Below are positions 8,888 through 18,425 of a DNA stretch of 64,000 nt, one piece after another. A model generated the notes under the pieces. That model did no database searches and was not told the DNA's origin. It worked only from the letters and a program-made list of their open reading frames with translations. The stretch comes from Corynebacterium sp. Lineage in GTDB: Bacteria; Actinomycetota; Actinomycetes; Mycobacteriales; Mycobacteriaceae. The DNA lies in assembly GCF_030532195.1 (NCBI RefSeq), contig NZ_JAUNLP010000003.1, positions 1 to 64,000 of the forward strand. The letters run 5' to 3'. The translations under genes and the position numbers were made by a program. Each line of letters opens with the position of its first letter. The stretch's first letter is position 1.

Positions 8888-10558
8888 ATGAGTGAATCCA
8901 CTTCAAGTGCGCCTCAGTCCCGCGTTCCCGAAAAGAACCGCTCACTGCTACACCCCAGGGGAAAGCGCCCGCGTCGCGCGCGTTTCAGTGGCCGTACCAC
9001 CCCAGGCGGCGAGAGCCTGGATACGACGCTGGAGAAGACTCAGGCCGACGAGGCCTCCCCCAAAACCGCGTCTGCACCGAAGACGACGCGAGAGTCCACG
9101 CCGACCTCCACCGCACCATCATCCGCGGCGACTCCTGCGGAGGTCTCCCGCACCGATGTCGCGCACGCTGATCCCTCGGCGCAAACGCCGCCCCGCGATA
9201 CCGACCTGCGCTTTGACGCACTGGAAATCGGCACTCGGCACGACCGCATCACGCGCTTTCTGGGTGAGCGCATCAACAACAAACTCGGGCCGTCCGCAAC
9301 GTATGTGCGTCGGTCAGTGTCGTTTCTATTGACGTCGCCAGGGCGCTTGACGACGGTCGCGCTGGTACTCATCATCGCAATCTTGGCAGCCGGCCTGTCC
9401 ATGTGGCAGACGACTTCGCAGCGCCAGGAACAGCTGACTCGTATCGCGCTGCTCAGTGAACCGATGACCAATGCCTCGCAGAACCTCTACGCGGCACTGA
9501 CCATTGCCGATGCGTCTGCAAACACCGCCTTTTCCCGCGGCACGCTGGACAGTAACCAGGACTTGGGCGATAACTTCGACGATGTCATCGCGCAGGCATC
9601 CATGTCAGCGACTCGCGCCGCCACCGGCATCAACAACGTCGATGACCCGGCAATGAAGGACATCGCCACCATTCAGCGCCTGCTGCCCGTCTACACGGGC
9701 ATCGTGGAGACGGCACGCGCCAATGCCAGGCAGGGTAACCCCGTCAGTATTGCCTACCTCGCCTCTGCGTCGAATTTGATGCAGGTGCAAATCCTGCCCG
9801 CAGCACAGTCGCTGTATGAATTGACCAGTACCAGGACAAATACTGAGCAGCGCACACTCATGCGGCCACCCTGGGTACCCATGTCCGGACTTGCGGCGGC
9901 AATTGCCATGCTGCTGTTGGCGCAGTGGTGGTTGACCAGACGCACAGGCCGACTGTTTAACGTCGGCCTATTCGGTGCAACACTGCTAATGGCCATTGCG
10001 CTCGTCGGCGTCGGCATCGCCACGACGCAGCCGTGGCAGTCCGGCTCACTGTTCCGCGATCAGCGCCCCGAGGTGCATTCTCTGACGGAAATCCGCATTA
10101 ACGCGCAGAAACTGCGCGCCAGCGAAACGCTCGGTTTGGTGCGCCGTCAGCCCGCGGACGCGGAGTCGTTCTCACAGTCTGTCGGATCGCTTGTCGACGA
10201 ACTGAAGTCCGTCAACCAGTACTCCCCAAACAGTGACATCGACGCGGCTATCCACGCGGTCTACGGCTGGCAGTCCGGCCATGACCAGATGATGGCGCAC
10301 CTGCAAAACGGCGACTACGCCGGCGCTGTCCGCGTGGCCACCGATACCCAGAGCAGTAGCTCCGCCGCTTCTGCCTTCAACGATTTGGATGAGTCGCTGC
10401 AGTCCTCGATTGCAAACTCCCGTCAGACCGCCCGCGAAAACCTCGACGAGTCCCGCCGCGCTACTGCAGCGCTGTCCCTCGTCACCGTCACACTGACAAT
10501 CATCGCAGCGGTGCTGGTAGTCTTTGGTTTCCGTCACCGGCTCTTGGAGTACCTATGA
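8888..10558 (+). CDS. glnX: GlnX-type polytopic membrane protein
   Basis: 556 residues from the ATG at 8888, chosen because GGAAGGA precedes it. It has a long, basic then Thr/Ala/Pro-rich cytoplasmic N-terminus (about 1-150) and four membrane helices: about 158-178 (TVALVLIIAILAAGLSMW), then an extracytoplasmic helical domain of about 150 residues, a pair near 335-400 (MSGLAAAIAMLLLAQWW and LLMAIALVGVGIA), a second external domain, and a last helix at the C-terminus (TLTIIAAVLVVFGF). In C. glutamicum GlnX relays an amino-acid signal from periplasmic GlnH to kinase PknG. It is coupled to glnH by a 4-base ATGA overlap. Confidence 0.85.
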   Translation: MSESTSSAPQSRVPEKNRSLLHPRGKRPRRARFSGRTTPGGESLDTTLEKTQADEASPKTASAPKTTRESTPTSTAPSSAATPAEVSRTDVAHADPSAQTPPRDTDLRFDALEIGTRHDRITRFLGERINNKLGPSATYVRRSVSFLLTSPGRLTTVALVLIIAILAAGLSMWQTTSQRQEQLTRIALLSEPMTNASQNLYAALTIADASANTAFSRGTLDSNQDLGDNFDDVIAQASMSATRAATGINNVDDPAMKDIATIQRLLPVYTGIVETARANARQGNPVSIAYLASASNLMQVQILPAAQSLYELTSTRTNTEQRTLMRPPWVPMSGLAAAIAMLLLAQWWLTRRTGRLFNVGLFGATLLMAIALVGVGIATTQPWQSGSLFRDQRPEVHSLTEIRINAQKLRASETLGLVRRQPADAESFSQSVGSLVDELKSVNQYSPNSDIDAAIHAVYGWQSGHDQMMAHLQNGDYAGAVRVATDTQSSSSAASAFNDLDESLQSSIANSRQTARENLDESRRATAALSLVTVTLTIIAAVLVVFGFRHRLLEYL

Positions 10559-11628
10559 TCGCCGCTTTCGCCCCGCGCCACCGTCGCTGGCGTCGCATGG
10601 CTGTGCTCGGCGCGCTGGTCATCTCCGGGCTTACGCTGGGTGCCTGCGCCACCGATTCGCTTGCCGACGACCCCTACTCGCGCACCATCGATGAGGCCAC
10701 AGGTGACTTTCCACTGCCACCGGGCACGTATTACGACAAGGCCTCGTCGATAACTCCGCCAGCCGCGGAGGGGCCTGCGGATATGACCACGCTGGAACCG
10801 GATAACAAGACGCCACAAGAACGTATTCCGGAGATTTTCAAGCGCGGTCGCCTCATCGTCGGCGTCGATCAGTCTCTGAATCTTTTGAGCTTCCGCGATT
10901 TCACCACCGGTGAGCTCGCCGGTTTTGAGGTGTCGCTAGCTCAGGAAATTGCGCAGGACATTTTCGGCGACCCCAATGCCGTGGAGTTTCGCTATGTCGA
11001 CAGCACGGAGCGCTCGGACTTCATTGAAAACGGCACTGTCGATGTCGTACTGCGCACCATGACGGTGACCAATAACCGACGCGAACGGGTATTGTTCTCC
11101 GCTCCGTACCTAGAGGCCAGGGCCGGTGTCTTGGTCTCATCTCCCGGCGGCGATGCCACTCCGGAGGACGTTAAAGACGGTCGCATCTGTGTTGCCCGCG
11201 GATCGACGACAGAGGACTTCATTCGCCGCACCTCACCGGACAGCACTCTGCTGCTGGTGGGCAGCTGGTCGGACTGCCTGGTGGCTCTGCAAAATAATCA
11301 AGCCGAAATTGTCATCGGCGATGACACGGTTCTGGCCGGCATCAATGATCAGGATCCGGCAACCGCAATTGTCCAACGTGGCCTGTCACAGGAGAGCTAT
11401 GCCGCAGGCGTCTCGAAGAAGAACCCTGGGCTGGTGCGCCAGATCAATGAGACGATGCAGCGTATCTCCACAGATGGCACTTGGCAGTCGCTCTACGACA
11501 CCTGGTTTGGCCCCTTCCTGCCCGGTGGCACGCAGCCAGCGCCACAGTACGGCCGTGACGAAGACATCTTAGGTACTCCCCCAGCAGGTACTCCCCCAAC
11601 ACCGGACGGCGAGGTGAACAATCGATGA
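10555..11628 (+). CDS. glnH: GlnH, glutamine/amino-acid-binding lipoprotein
   Basis: A 357-residue extracytoplasmic solute-binding protein. The signal peptide has RR at 13-14, a hydrophobic core 16-28 and lipobox LGAC with Cys 31. The SBP family 3 fold covers about 100-330 (RLIVGVDQSLNLLSFRD, ELAGFEVSLAQEIAQDIFG, TVDVVLRTMTVTNNRRERVLFSAPY). No ABC permease or ATPase genes accompany it, consistent with a sensory role with GlnX and PknG. It overlaps both neighbours by 4 bases. The C-terminal tail is a Pro-rich linker containing a 15-bp DNA duplication (11572-11601) that encodes GTPPA-GTPPT. Confidence 0.9.
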   Translation: MIAAFAPRHRRWRRMAVLGALVISGLTLGACATDSLADDPYSRTIDEATGDFPLPPGTYYDKASSITPPAAEGPADMTTLEPDNKTPQERIPEIFKRGRLIVGVDQSLNLLSFRDFTTGELAGFEVSLAQEIAQDIFGDPNAVEFRYVDSTERSDFIENGTVDVVLRTMTVTNNRRERVLFSAPYLEARAGVLVSSPGGDATPEDVKDGRICVARGSTTEDFIRRTSPDSTLLLVGSWSDCLVALQNNQAEIVIGDDTVLAGINDQDPATAIVQRGLSQESYAAGVSKKNPGLVRQINETMQRISTDGTWQSLYDTWFGPFLPGGTQPAPQYGRDEDILGTPPAGTPPTPDGEVNNR

Positions 11629-14066
11629 GCGACAACGACAAGCGCGAACTGGACCCGCACGAGGATTACGACACGGCAGAAGCTGCCGCCACCCAAGCTG
11701 TCGCCTTCGATCCCTTCGCTGATGATGAGGACGATCAGGAGACGGGAACAGCGGCTGTCGCCTTCGACCCATTTGCCGATGATGACGACGAAGAGGAGAT
11801 TGACATCTCCGCCCTGCTGGCTGGCTCCGGGGGCGCGGGCACCTTGGGTTCGTCGTCAAGCGCATCGCACGCGACGCCGACGCAGGACAATGACCCGTCG
11901 ATGGCGTCGCACCGCAAAGCACTGGAGGCGTTTCGCCGTAAGCGCACGAACGCGCACCGCGGACGCACAGTCGCCGACGGCATGGTCAATCTGCCGTATA
12001 TCACGCAGAATGACCCGCGCGATGCGGTGATGAGCGAGGAGAAGATTCGCGCGACGAATAAACCGGCGCCGAGTCTGAAGCCCGGCGATATCGTGGCTGA
12101 TCAGTATCAGATTGTCGGCCCGATTGCGCACGGCGGTCTCGGCTGGATTTACCTGGCCATTGACCACAACGTCTCCGATCGCTGGGTGGTGCTCAAGGGC
12201 ATGATGGCGGCGAAGAATGACAAGGACTTCGCTGTCGTGCAGGCCGAGCGCGAGTTCCTCGCGGAGATTTCGCACCCAGGGATTGTGAAGATCATCAACT
12301 TCATCGATGAGCCGGAGTCCAACAGCGCTACCGGTTTTATTGTCATGGAGTACGTCGGCGGCCCGTCGCTGCGTAAGCAACGTCGCAGCTACCCCGATGG
12401 TGTCATGCCCTGTGACCTGGCAATTGGCTATATTCTCGAGCTGCTACCGGCACTGGACTACCTACATTCGCGCGGCGTGGTCTACAACGACTTAAAGCCC
12501 GACAACGTGCTATTGACGGAAGATCACGTCACGCTTATCGACGTCGGCGCGGTCACCGGCATCGGCGCCTACGGCCGTATCTACGGCACGCCCGGCTTTC
12601 AAGCGCCCGAGATCGCCACGACCGGTCCAACCATCGCCAGCGATATCTACACCGTGGGCCGCACGCTGGCTTCGCTGATTTTGAAGCTGCCGTCGACCGA
12701 TGGCGTCTACGACCCCGGTCTGCCGAGCCCCGCACAGGAACCGCTGTTCCGCCGCTACTATTCGCTCTACCGCTTCCTGCTGCGCGCCTGCCACGAAAAC
12801 CCAGAGGCGCGGTTCGCCTCCGCCGAGGAGATGAGCGTGCAGCTCATCGGCGTGCTCCGCGAGATTCTCGCCGTGCGCGACGGCGTGCAGTTCCCGCATA
12901 CGGTGTCGAATTTCTCACCGCAGCGTTCCACATACGGCACCAAGCACCTGGTGTTCCGCACCGATCAGCTTGTCGACGGAATCACCCGCGGCGTAGAAAT
13001 CACGCCCCAAGAAGTGACCTTTGCGCTGCCCGTACCACTGATTAACCCGACAGACCCGGGTGCACGCATCCTGAGTGCTTCGTCGTTTACTGAGCCCAAT
13101 GAGCTGATTGAGACCCTGACCAATGCGCTGGCCGAGCCGGAGTACGGCTCCTCGGTGGAAATTCCGCTGGGCATTGTGCGCGCGCAATTGGATCTTGGTC
13201 TGATTGACGAGGCCCACACAAGCTTGAGCGAAGCCCCCGACCGACTGCGTCGGGACTGGCGTTACCGCTGGTACGAGGGTATTACCTTCCTGCTGTTGGA
13301 CCAGTTCCACGATGCCTTGAGCTCATTCCACCACGTGCTTACCATGCTGCCCGGTGAGCCCGCGCCGAAGCTGGCGCTCGCAGCGACCCTCGAGCTGATT
13401 CAGCAGCGACTGGGCATCGCCCACACGTCGCTGCTGGAGCCGACCGTCGCGCGTGCGGCTGCGAACTTGAGCAGTGCGCTAGATACCGTCGCCGCCGACA
13501 CCCCGGAGATTTTCTCAGCCACCTGGGTCAGCGATGCTCCGTCTCCGCAGACGATTCGCTTTAATACCCTGCGTTTATACGCCGTGGTCTGGGCTGCCAA
13601 CCCGACGACGGTCTCATCCGCCTTCGGCCTTGCCCGCCAGCTGACCTCCGAGCAACAGCATGAAATGGCAATTGCCCAGCTCGACCGTGTTCCGGGTAAC
13701 TCCCGTCACCAGCGTATGGCACGCTTGACGACGATTCTCATGCTCACTTCCGGAAATCCGTCGACGTTGACCGAATCGAGGATCCGGCGTGCAGCTCGTC
13801 GCTTGGTGGAACTTCCAACTAACGAACCTCGCATGCCGCAGCTGCGCGTTGCCGTGATGGCGGCCGCACTGAACTGGCTGCGCAGTTCTGGTCTGGATCA
13901 CTCCGCCAGCTCGAACATGCTATTCGATGTGCCTTTCACCGTCGCTGGCCTGCGAGAAGGCTTGGAAAAGGATCTGCGGATGCTGGCTCGTTCCTCACAA
14001 TTTCCGCGTCACCGCTACAACCTGGTCGACATTGCCAATCTCATTCGCCCACGTACCTGGCGCTAA
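11625..14066 (+). CDS. pknG: Serine/threonine protein kinase PknG
   Basis: An 813-residue soluble kinase. It has a disordered acidic N-terminus (1-150), a kinase domain (about 155-420) with glycine loop AHGGLGWIYLA, ATP Lys in WVVLKGMM, catalytic loop VYNDLKPDNVLL and DVGAV in place of DFG, and a C-terminal TPR region (about 470-800). No CxxC rubredoxin motifs are present, as known for corynebacterial PknG and unlike the mycobacterial one. The family phosphorylates the FHA protein OdhI/GarA and so controls 2-oxoglutarate dehydrogenase and glutamate synthesis. The N-terminus carries two copies of AVAFDPFADD 19 residues apart, each just after a Thr (T23, T42). It is coupled to glnH by ATGA. Confidence 0.95.
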   Translation: MSDNDKRELDPHEDYDTAEAAATQAVAFDPFADDEDDQETGTAAVAFDPFADDDDEEEIDISALLAGSGGAGTLGSSSSASHATPTQDNDPSMASHRKALEAFRRKRTNAHRGRTVADGMVNLPYITQNDPRDAVMSEEKIRATNKPAPSLKPGDIVADQYQIVGPIAHGGLGWIYLAIDHNVSDRWVVLKGMMAAKNDKDFAVVQAEREFLAEISHPGIVKIINFIDEPESNSATGFIVMEYVGGPSLRKQRRSYPDGVMPCDLAIGYILELLPALDYLHSRGVVYNDLKPDNVLLTEDHVTLIDVGAVTGIGAYGRIYGTPGFQAPEIATTGPTIASDIYTVGRTLASLILKLPSTDGVYDPGLPSPAQEPLFRRYYSLYRFLLRACHENPEARFASAEEMSVQLIGVLREILAVRDGVQFPHTVSNFSPQRSTYGTKHLVFRTDQLVDGITRGVEITPQEVTFALPVPLINPTDPGARILSASSFTEPNELIETLTNALAEPEYGSSVEIPLGIVRAQLDLGLIDEAHTSLSEAPDRLRRDWRYRWYEGITFLLLDQFHDALSSFHHVLTMLPGEPAPKLALAATLELIQQRLGIAHTSLLEPTVARAAANLSSALDTVAADTPEIFSATWVSDAPSPQTIRFNTLRLYAVVWAANPTTVSSAFGLARQLTSEQQHEMAIAQLDRVPGNSRHQRMARLTTILMLTSGNPSTLTESRIRRAARRLVELPTNEPRMPQLRVAVMAAALNWLRSSGLDHSASSNMLFDVPFTVAGLREGLEKDLRMLARSSQFPRHRYNLVDIANLIRPRTWR

Positions 14067-14090
14067 ATTCCGCTGATTTCCGCTAATTTC
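14061..14090. repeat. Three 10-bp tandem repeats at the end of pknG
   Basis: Units CGCTAAATTC, CGCTGATTTC and CGCTAATTTC follow one another exactly. The first contains the pknG stop codon. No palindrome is obvious, so a terminator role is not supported. Confidence 0.8.
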
Positions 14091-14129
14091 GGGCACCCCG
14101 GATATGGTGGTTACTCAGAAAATTCGCCT

Positions 14130-15002
14130 ATGTGGATTAAGATGTCGTCTATGTCTGCCTCAGTTAACTCTTCTCACCGCAGCGCAAAGCGTATCTTCGC
14201 TGGTGCATTTGCTCTGACCACGGCCCTTGGAATCGGTGCGGGCACGGCTACCGCACTGCCGAGCCTGCCAGATCTCAACCAACTCAGCAATAGGGCTCAG
14301 CACTTCTCGCTGCCGGATATGCCGGCGCTGAATACCGCTGATTTGGCTCCGCAGCTGTCCAAGGCATTGGAGGATGCCTCCGCGCAGCTGCCGGATTCGG
14401 TAGTCAGCCTGATTAACGAGAACTTCAAGCTCGCTGAGGAAAACCTCGCGATTGTGGACAACACTCGCAGCCAGCTGCTCGGCATGATTGACAAGCTGCC
14501 GCTGCCGGCTGCCCAGAAGGCTGAAGCAACCCGCATCATCAACACGATTTTTGATGGTCTTAAGTCGCCTGGTCTGCAGCCAGCTCCGGCACCGGCACCG
14601 GCACCTGCACCGGCACCTGCACCGAAGCCAGAGCAGAAGCCGCGCCAGGAACCATCCAACCCGTGCCCGCCAAGCGCACGCGCCTGCGTTGACCTGGGCA
14701 AGCAGACCACTTGGCTGCAGGAAAACGGTCGCATCACCTACGGTCCGGTTCCGATGGCATCCGGCATGCCGGGCTATGAGACCACCCGCGGCTACCTCAG
14801 CGTGACCCGTAAGGTCCGCGATGAGTGGTCCCGTCCGTATAACGGTCCGATGCCGTTCTCGGTGTACTTCACCAATGACGGTGAGGCTTTCCACGAGGGC
14901 TCTGTTACCCAGAAGTCTCACGGCTGCATTCACTTAAACCACAACGATGCAGTGAAGTACTTCGATACTCTGCAGATTGGTGACGGCGTTTACATCTGGT
15001 AA
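14130..15002 (+). CDS. Secreted L,D-transpeptidase (YkuD domain)
   Basis: Up to 290 residues; the start could be the ATG at 14130, 14142 or 14151, and none has a strong ribosome site. A Sec signal peptide (FAGAFALTTALGIGAGTATA) is followed by a helical region (about 50-145), a Pro/Ala repeat linker of alternating PA, and a C-terminal YkuD catalytic domain. The active site is visible in EAFHEGS and SHGCIHLNH, the latter giving the catalytic His and Cys. These enzymes form 3-3 cross-links in peptidoglycan and are inhibited by carbapenems. The gene stands between pknG and a small unknown gene and ends just before a strong terminator. Confidence 0.9.
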   Translation: MWIKMSSMSASVNSSHRSAKRIFAGAFALTTALGIGAGTATALPSLPDLNQLSNRAQHFSLPDMPALNTADLAPQLSKALEDASAQLPDSVVSLINENFKLAEENLAIVDNTRSQLLGMIDKLPLPAAQKAEATRIINTIFDGLKSPGLQPAPAPAPAPAPAPAPKPEQKPRQEPSNPCPPSARACVDLGKQTTWLQENGRITYGPVPMASGMPGYETTRGYLSVTRKVRDEWSRPYNGPMPFSVYFTNDGEAFHEGSVTQKSHGCIHLNHNDAVKYFDTLQIGDGVYIW

Positions 15003-15017
15003 TTGCGAGCACCGACT

Positions 15018-15054
15018 AAAATGGCACCCAGCGAGGCACGGGTGCCATTTTTTA
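15018..15054 (+). terminator. Intrinsic terminator after the L,D-transpeptidase
   Basis: AAATGGCACCC (15019-15029) pairs with GGGTGCCATTT (15040-15050), followed by TTTATT. Stem of 11 bp with a 10-base loop and T tract: a strong terminator. The next gene starts only about 30 bases further on. Confidence 0.85.
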
Positions 15055-15082
15055 TTGTTATTTGTCGAAAGGCGACAGTTCT

Positions 15083-15343
15083 GTGAACACAGACGCAACG
15101 AAAAACAGTGGCTGGCGGAAGAAGGTCCGGAGCCTCTTTTCCGCCAACCAACCAGACGCATCCGAACAGGCTCACCAGGTAAAACGCAGGTCGCCTCGTA
15201 ATGTTGTGGAGAAACTGGATGAGATGACCGCCAAAGAGCGACACGAGCGACTCAATGACTTCTTTGAAGTCGTCGGCCTCGATGACTCAGCTGAATCGGC
15301 TGACTCAGCTGAGTCGACCAAGGATGCCGGGGGCAAGCGCTAA
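15083..15343 (+). CDS. Small charged hypothetical protein
   Basis: 86 residues from a GTG at 15083 preceded by AAAGG at about 10 bases. The N-terminus is basic with Trp (GWRKKVRSLFSA), the middle has LDEMTAKERHERLNDFFEVVGL, likely helical, and the tail is a Ser/Asp/Glu repeat (DSAESADSAEST). No known domain is recognised. Because a strong terminator sits just upstream, it must have its own promoter overlapping the hairpin or rely on read-through. It converges with ackA at a 15-base gap. Confidence 0.55.
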   Translation: MNTDATKNSGWRKKVRSLFSANQPDASEQAHQVKRRSPRNVVEKLDEMTAKERHERLNDFFEVVGLDDSAESADSAESTKDAGGKR

Positions 15344-15358
15344 CGCAGTTTTATTGCG

Positions 15359-16555
15359 CTAACTGGCAAAGCTCATGGCGTAGCGGGCAATTGCGAGTTC
15401 CTCATTAGTAGGAACAACGAAGACCTTGACCTTTGAGTCGTCTGCCGAAATCATTCGTGGACCATCATTTGGCTGCGAATTGCGCTCATCGTCGATCTTG
15501 ATGCCGAAGTTCTCCAGCTCAGCCATGGAGTCACGGCGAATACCAACGTGGTTCTCGCCCACGCCGGCGGTGAAGGTGATGGCATCCAGGCGGCCCAGAA
15601 TCAACATGTACGAGCCGATGTAGCGACGCAGCTGGTGGACGTACATCTGGTAGGCAGCCCAGGCATCCGGATCGTGGTTGTCCATGCGCTCCTGCAGAAC
15701 ACGGAAGTCATTGACACCGGAAACGCCCTTGAGCCCCGACTTGCGGTTACAGAGGTCATCGATTTCATCGATGCTCAAACCGTTGCGGTAAAGGTGGAAG
15801 ATGATGCCTGGGTCAATGTCACCGGTACGAGTACCCATCATCAAACCTGCCAGCGGGGTCAGTCCCATAGAGGTATCGACCGCTTGACCGCCGCGGATGG
15901 CTGCACAGGATGCACCGTTGCCCAGGTGCAGCGTAATCTGGTTGATTTCCTCGGCCGGCTTACCCAGCAGATTTGGCACCTGCTTGGACACGAACTCATG
16001 CGAGGTGCCATGGAAGCCGTATCGGCGAATATCGAACTTCGAGGCGACCTCAGCGTTGAGTGGGTACAGCGCTGCAGCCGGCGGCATGGTGTGGAAGAAC
16101 CCGGTGTCGAACACGGCCACATGCGGCACGTCGGGAAGCAGCGTACGCGCCTCTTCGATACCGACAATGTTGGCTGGGTTGTGCAGCGGCGCCAGCGGAA
16201 TGAGGTCGCGAATCATATCGACGATTTCGTCGGTAATCAGCTCCGGACCGGAAAACAGGCGACCGCCATGGACGACGCGGTGGCCAACAGCGGCAATGTC
16301 AACGGATGCCGGCCCGACGCCGTGCTCATCCATGAGGCTGAATGCGAGGTCCAGGCCGCTTGCATGGTCGGCGATTGGTTCGGTGACCTCAATCTTCTGG
16401 CCGGCGAACTTGAGGCTAATAGTGCCCTCGTCTTCGCCGATGCGCTCGACCAGGCCGGAGACATACGGGGGCTGAGAGGTATCTTTATCGGGGTCAACCA
16501 GCTGGAACTTAATGGAAGAAGAACCGGAGTTCACTACGAGAACGTGACGGGACAT
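15359..16555 (-). CDS. ackA: Acetate kinase
   Basis: A 398-residue enzyme that converts acetyl phosphate and ADP to acetate and ATP, or the reverse. It has the N-terminal phosphate motif [12 protein letters not shown], the HRVVHGG motif, the catalytic loop [11 protein letters not shown], the FHGTSHE segment and [12 protein letters not shown]. Length is typical. It follows pta by 5 bases, forming the classic pta-ackA operon for acetate activation and overflow. Synteny with pknG on one side and fprA on the other matches C. glutamicum. Confidence 0.97.
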   Translation of the reverse strand: MSRHVLVVNSGSSSIKFQLVDPDKDTSQPPYVSGLVERIGEDEGTISLKFAGQKIEVTEPIADHASGLDLAFSLMDEHGVGPASVDIAAVGHRVVHGGRLFSGPELITDEIVDMIRDLIPLAPLHNPANIVGIEEARTLLPDVPHVAVFDTGFFHTMPPAAALYPLNAEVASKFDIRRYGFHGTSHEFVSKQVPNLLGKPAEEINQITLHLGNGASCAAIRGGQAVDTSMGLTPLAGLMMGTRTGDIDPGIIFHLYRNGLSIDEIDDLCNRKSGLKGVSGVNDFRVLQERMDNHDPDAWAAYQMYVHQLRRYIGSYMLILGRLDAITFTAGVGENHVGIRRDSMAELENFGIKIDDERNSQPNDGPRMISADDSKVKVFVVPTNEELAIARYAMSFAS

Positions 16556-16560
16556 AGCGA

Positions 16561-18087
16561 TTAGTTTCCTCCAGCCTGAATAGCGGTGATTGCAACCGTG
16601 TTGATGATATCCGGCACCGTAGCGCCGCGGGAAAGGTCATTGACCGGCTTGTTCAAGCCCTGCAGAATCGGGCCGATAGCCAGCGCGCCGCCGCAGCGCT
16701 GCGCAATCTTGTAACCGATGTTGCCGGCATCCAAATCCGGGAAGACAAAGACCGTTGCCTGACCGGCGACCTTGGATTCCGGCATCTTCTTGGCGGCAAC
16801 CGACGGGTCGATAGCGGCATCGAACTGCAATGGGCCATCGACGGCCAGCTCCGGCGCAAGCTCACGAGCCTTGGCCAGGCCTTCCTTCACTCGGTCCACA
16901 TCCTCGCCAGTGCCCGAAGCACCGGTGGAGTAGCTCAGCAACGCAACGCGTGGATCAATGCCGAAGGAAGCGGCAGTCTCCGCAGAGACCACAGCAATCT
17001 CACCCAGCTGTGCTGGGGTTGGCTTCGGCAGTACCGCACAATCGGCAAAGCCCCACAGCGAGTTGTCCATCACCATCAGGAACAGGGAGGACACTGTCGA
17101 GGCCGACGGCTTGGTCTTGATGATCTGCAGTGCGGGACGAATGGTGTGGGCAGTCGTGTGGGCTGCACCGGACACCATGCCGTCGACAAGCCCGTTGTGA
17201 ATCATCATCGTGGCAAAGTACGAGATGTCCTTCATTGTCTCGCGCGCCTGCTCAAGGGTGACGCCCTTGGCCTTGCGCATTTCGGCGAACTGCTCGGCGA
17301 ACTGCTCGACGTACTCGGATGTCTCCGGGTTCCACAGATGAGCAGCATCGATGTCGTATCCCAGCTCAGCGGCACGGGATTTCATGGCATCCGGGTCACC
17401 GAGAATGGTGAGCTCACAGATGTCTTCACGCAGGAGGTAGTCAGCGGCTTCCAGAATGCGGTCATCGTTGCCCTCCGGCAGGACAATGTGGCGCTTGTCC
17501 GCCTTCGCGCGCTGCAGCAGCCACCACTGGAAACGCTGCGGGGTCATAATGGTGGGCACGTCGCGGCCGAGAGTCTCGCGCAGGCCTTCGACATCATCGA
17601 TTGCGATAACGGGAACGTCCAGCTGCAACGACTTGGCAGCATCCGAGGCTTCCTCACCAGTGACGACAACGCCGAGAACTTCGCTGTGACGCTGCTTGGC
17701 ACTGCTGAGTGCCAGCCGGATACGCGCCTTTGCGGCTTCTTCGTGGCAGCCCTTACCAGCGGCAACCACGATGACACCCGCACCGGCAACGGTGGAGATA
17801 CGGAAGTCGAAATCGAGGTTGCCAGAGCCGGTCAGAATGGCAGCGCCATCATTTCGTGCGCGGTCAGCTTCCACAGCAGCGACGATGGTGTCGAGCGCAG
17901 ATTCCGGATCTTGAACGACCTGGTCCACAGTGGCACCCTGCGGGCCGCCGACGGTGTGAAGGCAGCGAGCGCCACCGAGTGCCTCTGACATGGCCGTAAT
18001 GACATCCTGCAGGTTATCCGCACGGTCTACTGAAGTAATCAGGACTGCGGAGTTCTTAGTGGACGCATTGGTGTTCGTCTCGCTCAC
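16561..18087 (-). CDS. pta: Phosphate acetyltransferase
   Basis: 508 residues. The N-terminal part (about 1-180) is a DRTGG/AAA-like regulatory region without an obvious nucleotide loop. The C-terminal part (about 190-505) is the PTA_PTB catalytic domain with [47 protein letters not shown] and [15 protein letters not shown]. It interconverts acetyl-CoA and acetyl phosphate. It is first in the pta-ackA operon. Upstream lies a 650-bp control region with an 18-bp tandem repeat and two GlxR-like sites. Confidence 0.96.
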   Translation of the reverse strand: MSETNTNASTKNSAVLITSVDRADNLQDVITAMSEALGGARCLHTVGGPQGATVDQVVQDPESALDTIVAAVEADRARNDGAAILTGSGNLDFDFRISTVAGAGVIVVAAGKGCHEEAAKARIRLALSSAKQRHSEVLGVVVTGEEASDAAKSLQLDVPVIAIDDVEGLRETLGRDVPTIMTPQRFQWWLLQRAKADKRHIVLPEGNDDRILEAADYLLREDICELTILGDPDAMKSRAAELGYDIDAAHLWNPETSEYVEQFAEQFAEMRKAKGVTLEQARETMKDISYFATMMIHNGLVDGMVSGAAHTTAHTIRPALQIIKTKPSASTVSSLFLMVMDNSLWGFADCAVLPKPTPAQLGEIAVVSAETAASFGIDPRVALLSYSTGASGTGEDVDRVKEGLAKARELAPELAVDGPLQFDAAIDPSVAAKKMPESKVAGQATVFVFPDLDAGNIGYKIAQRCGGALAIGPILQGLNKPVNDLSRGATVPDIINTVAITAIQAGGN

Positions 18088-18109
18088 CGACGTTCCTTTC
18101 TCGCACTGT

Positions 18110-18145
18110 GTTCGATGTTCAATTGCAGTTCGATGTTCAATTGCA
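18110..18145. repeat. Exact 18-bp tandem repeat in the pta leader
   Basis: GTTCGATGTTCAATTGCA occurs at 18110-18127 and again at 18128-18145 without a single difference. It begins 23 bases from the pta start codon, so it lies in the untranslated leader or promoter. Confidence 0.9.
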
Positions 18146-18260
18146 CCAGGCCGCTTGCACCGGGTTCAACTGTTTCTACTGTTTCGACTGTAAAGACCGG
18201 CTTGGTTCGTAAAGCTGGAGCCTTAACTATTTGAGTCTTAAATCATTATTTTGCTCTTAT

Positions 18261-18276
18261 TGTGAGTCACCTTACA
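18261..18276. promoter_or_regulatory. GlxR-like binding site 1 (pta/fprA)
   Basis: TGTGAGTCACCTTACA matches TGTGA-N6-TCACA with one mismatch. It is about 174 bases upstream of pta. Confidence 0.5.
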
Positions 18277-18409
18277 TCTCGTCGGCATTTTTTCTCGTCC
18301 TGGTTACCCCTGGTAGCCACTCTCATTCCGGTGCAAAACCAATATTTCCGACACAAATTGTCCATTTCCACCCCATTTTCAAACTAAACAAAGCCAAACC
18401 AACAGCGAT

Positions 18410-18425
18410 AGTGATAAAGGTCACA
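18410..18425. promoter_or_regulatory. GlxR-like binding site 2 (pta/fprA)
   Basis: AGTGATAAAGGTCACA matches TGTGA-N6-TCACA with only the first base different. It is about midway between pta and fprA. Confidence 0.5.

Noticed and set aside
18110..18145. Possible CRISPR remnant from adjacent repeats
   Set aside because: The copies touch each other with no spacer, and there are only two; no cas genes are nearby.
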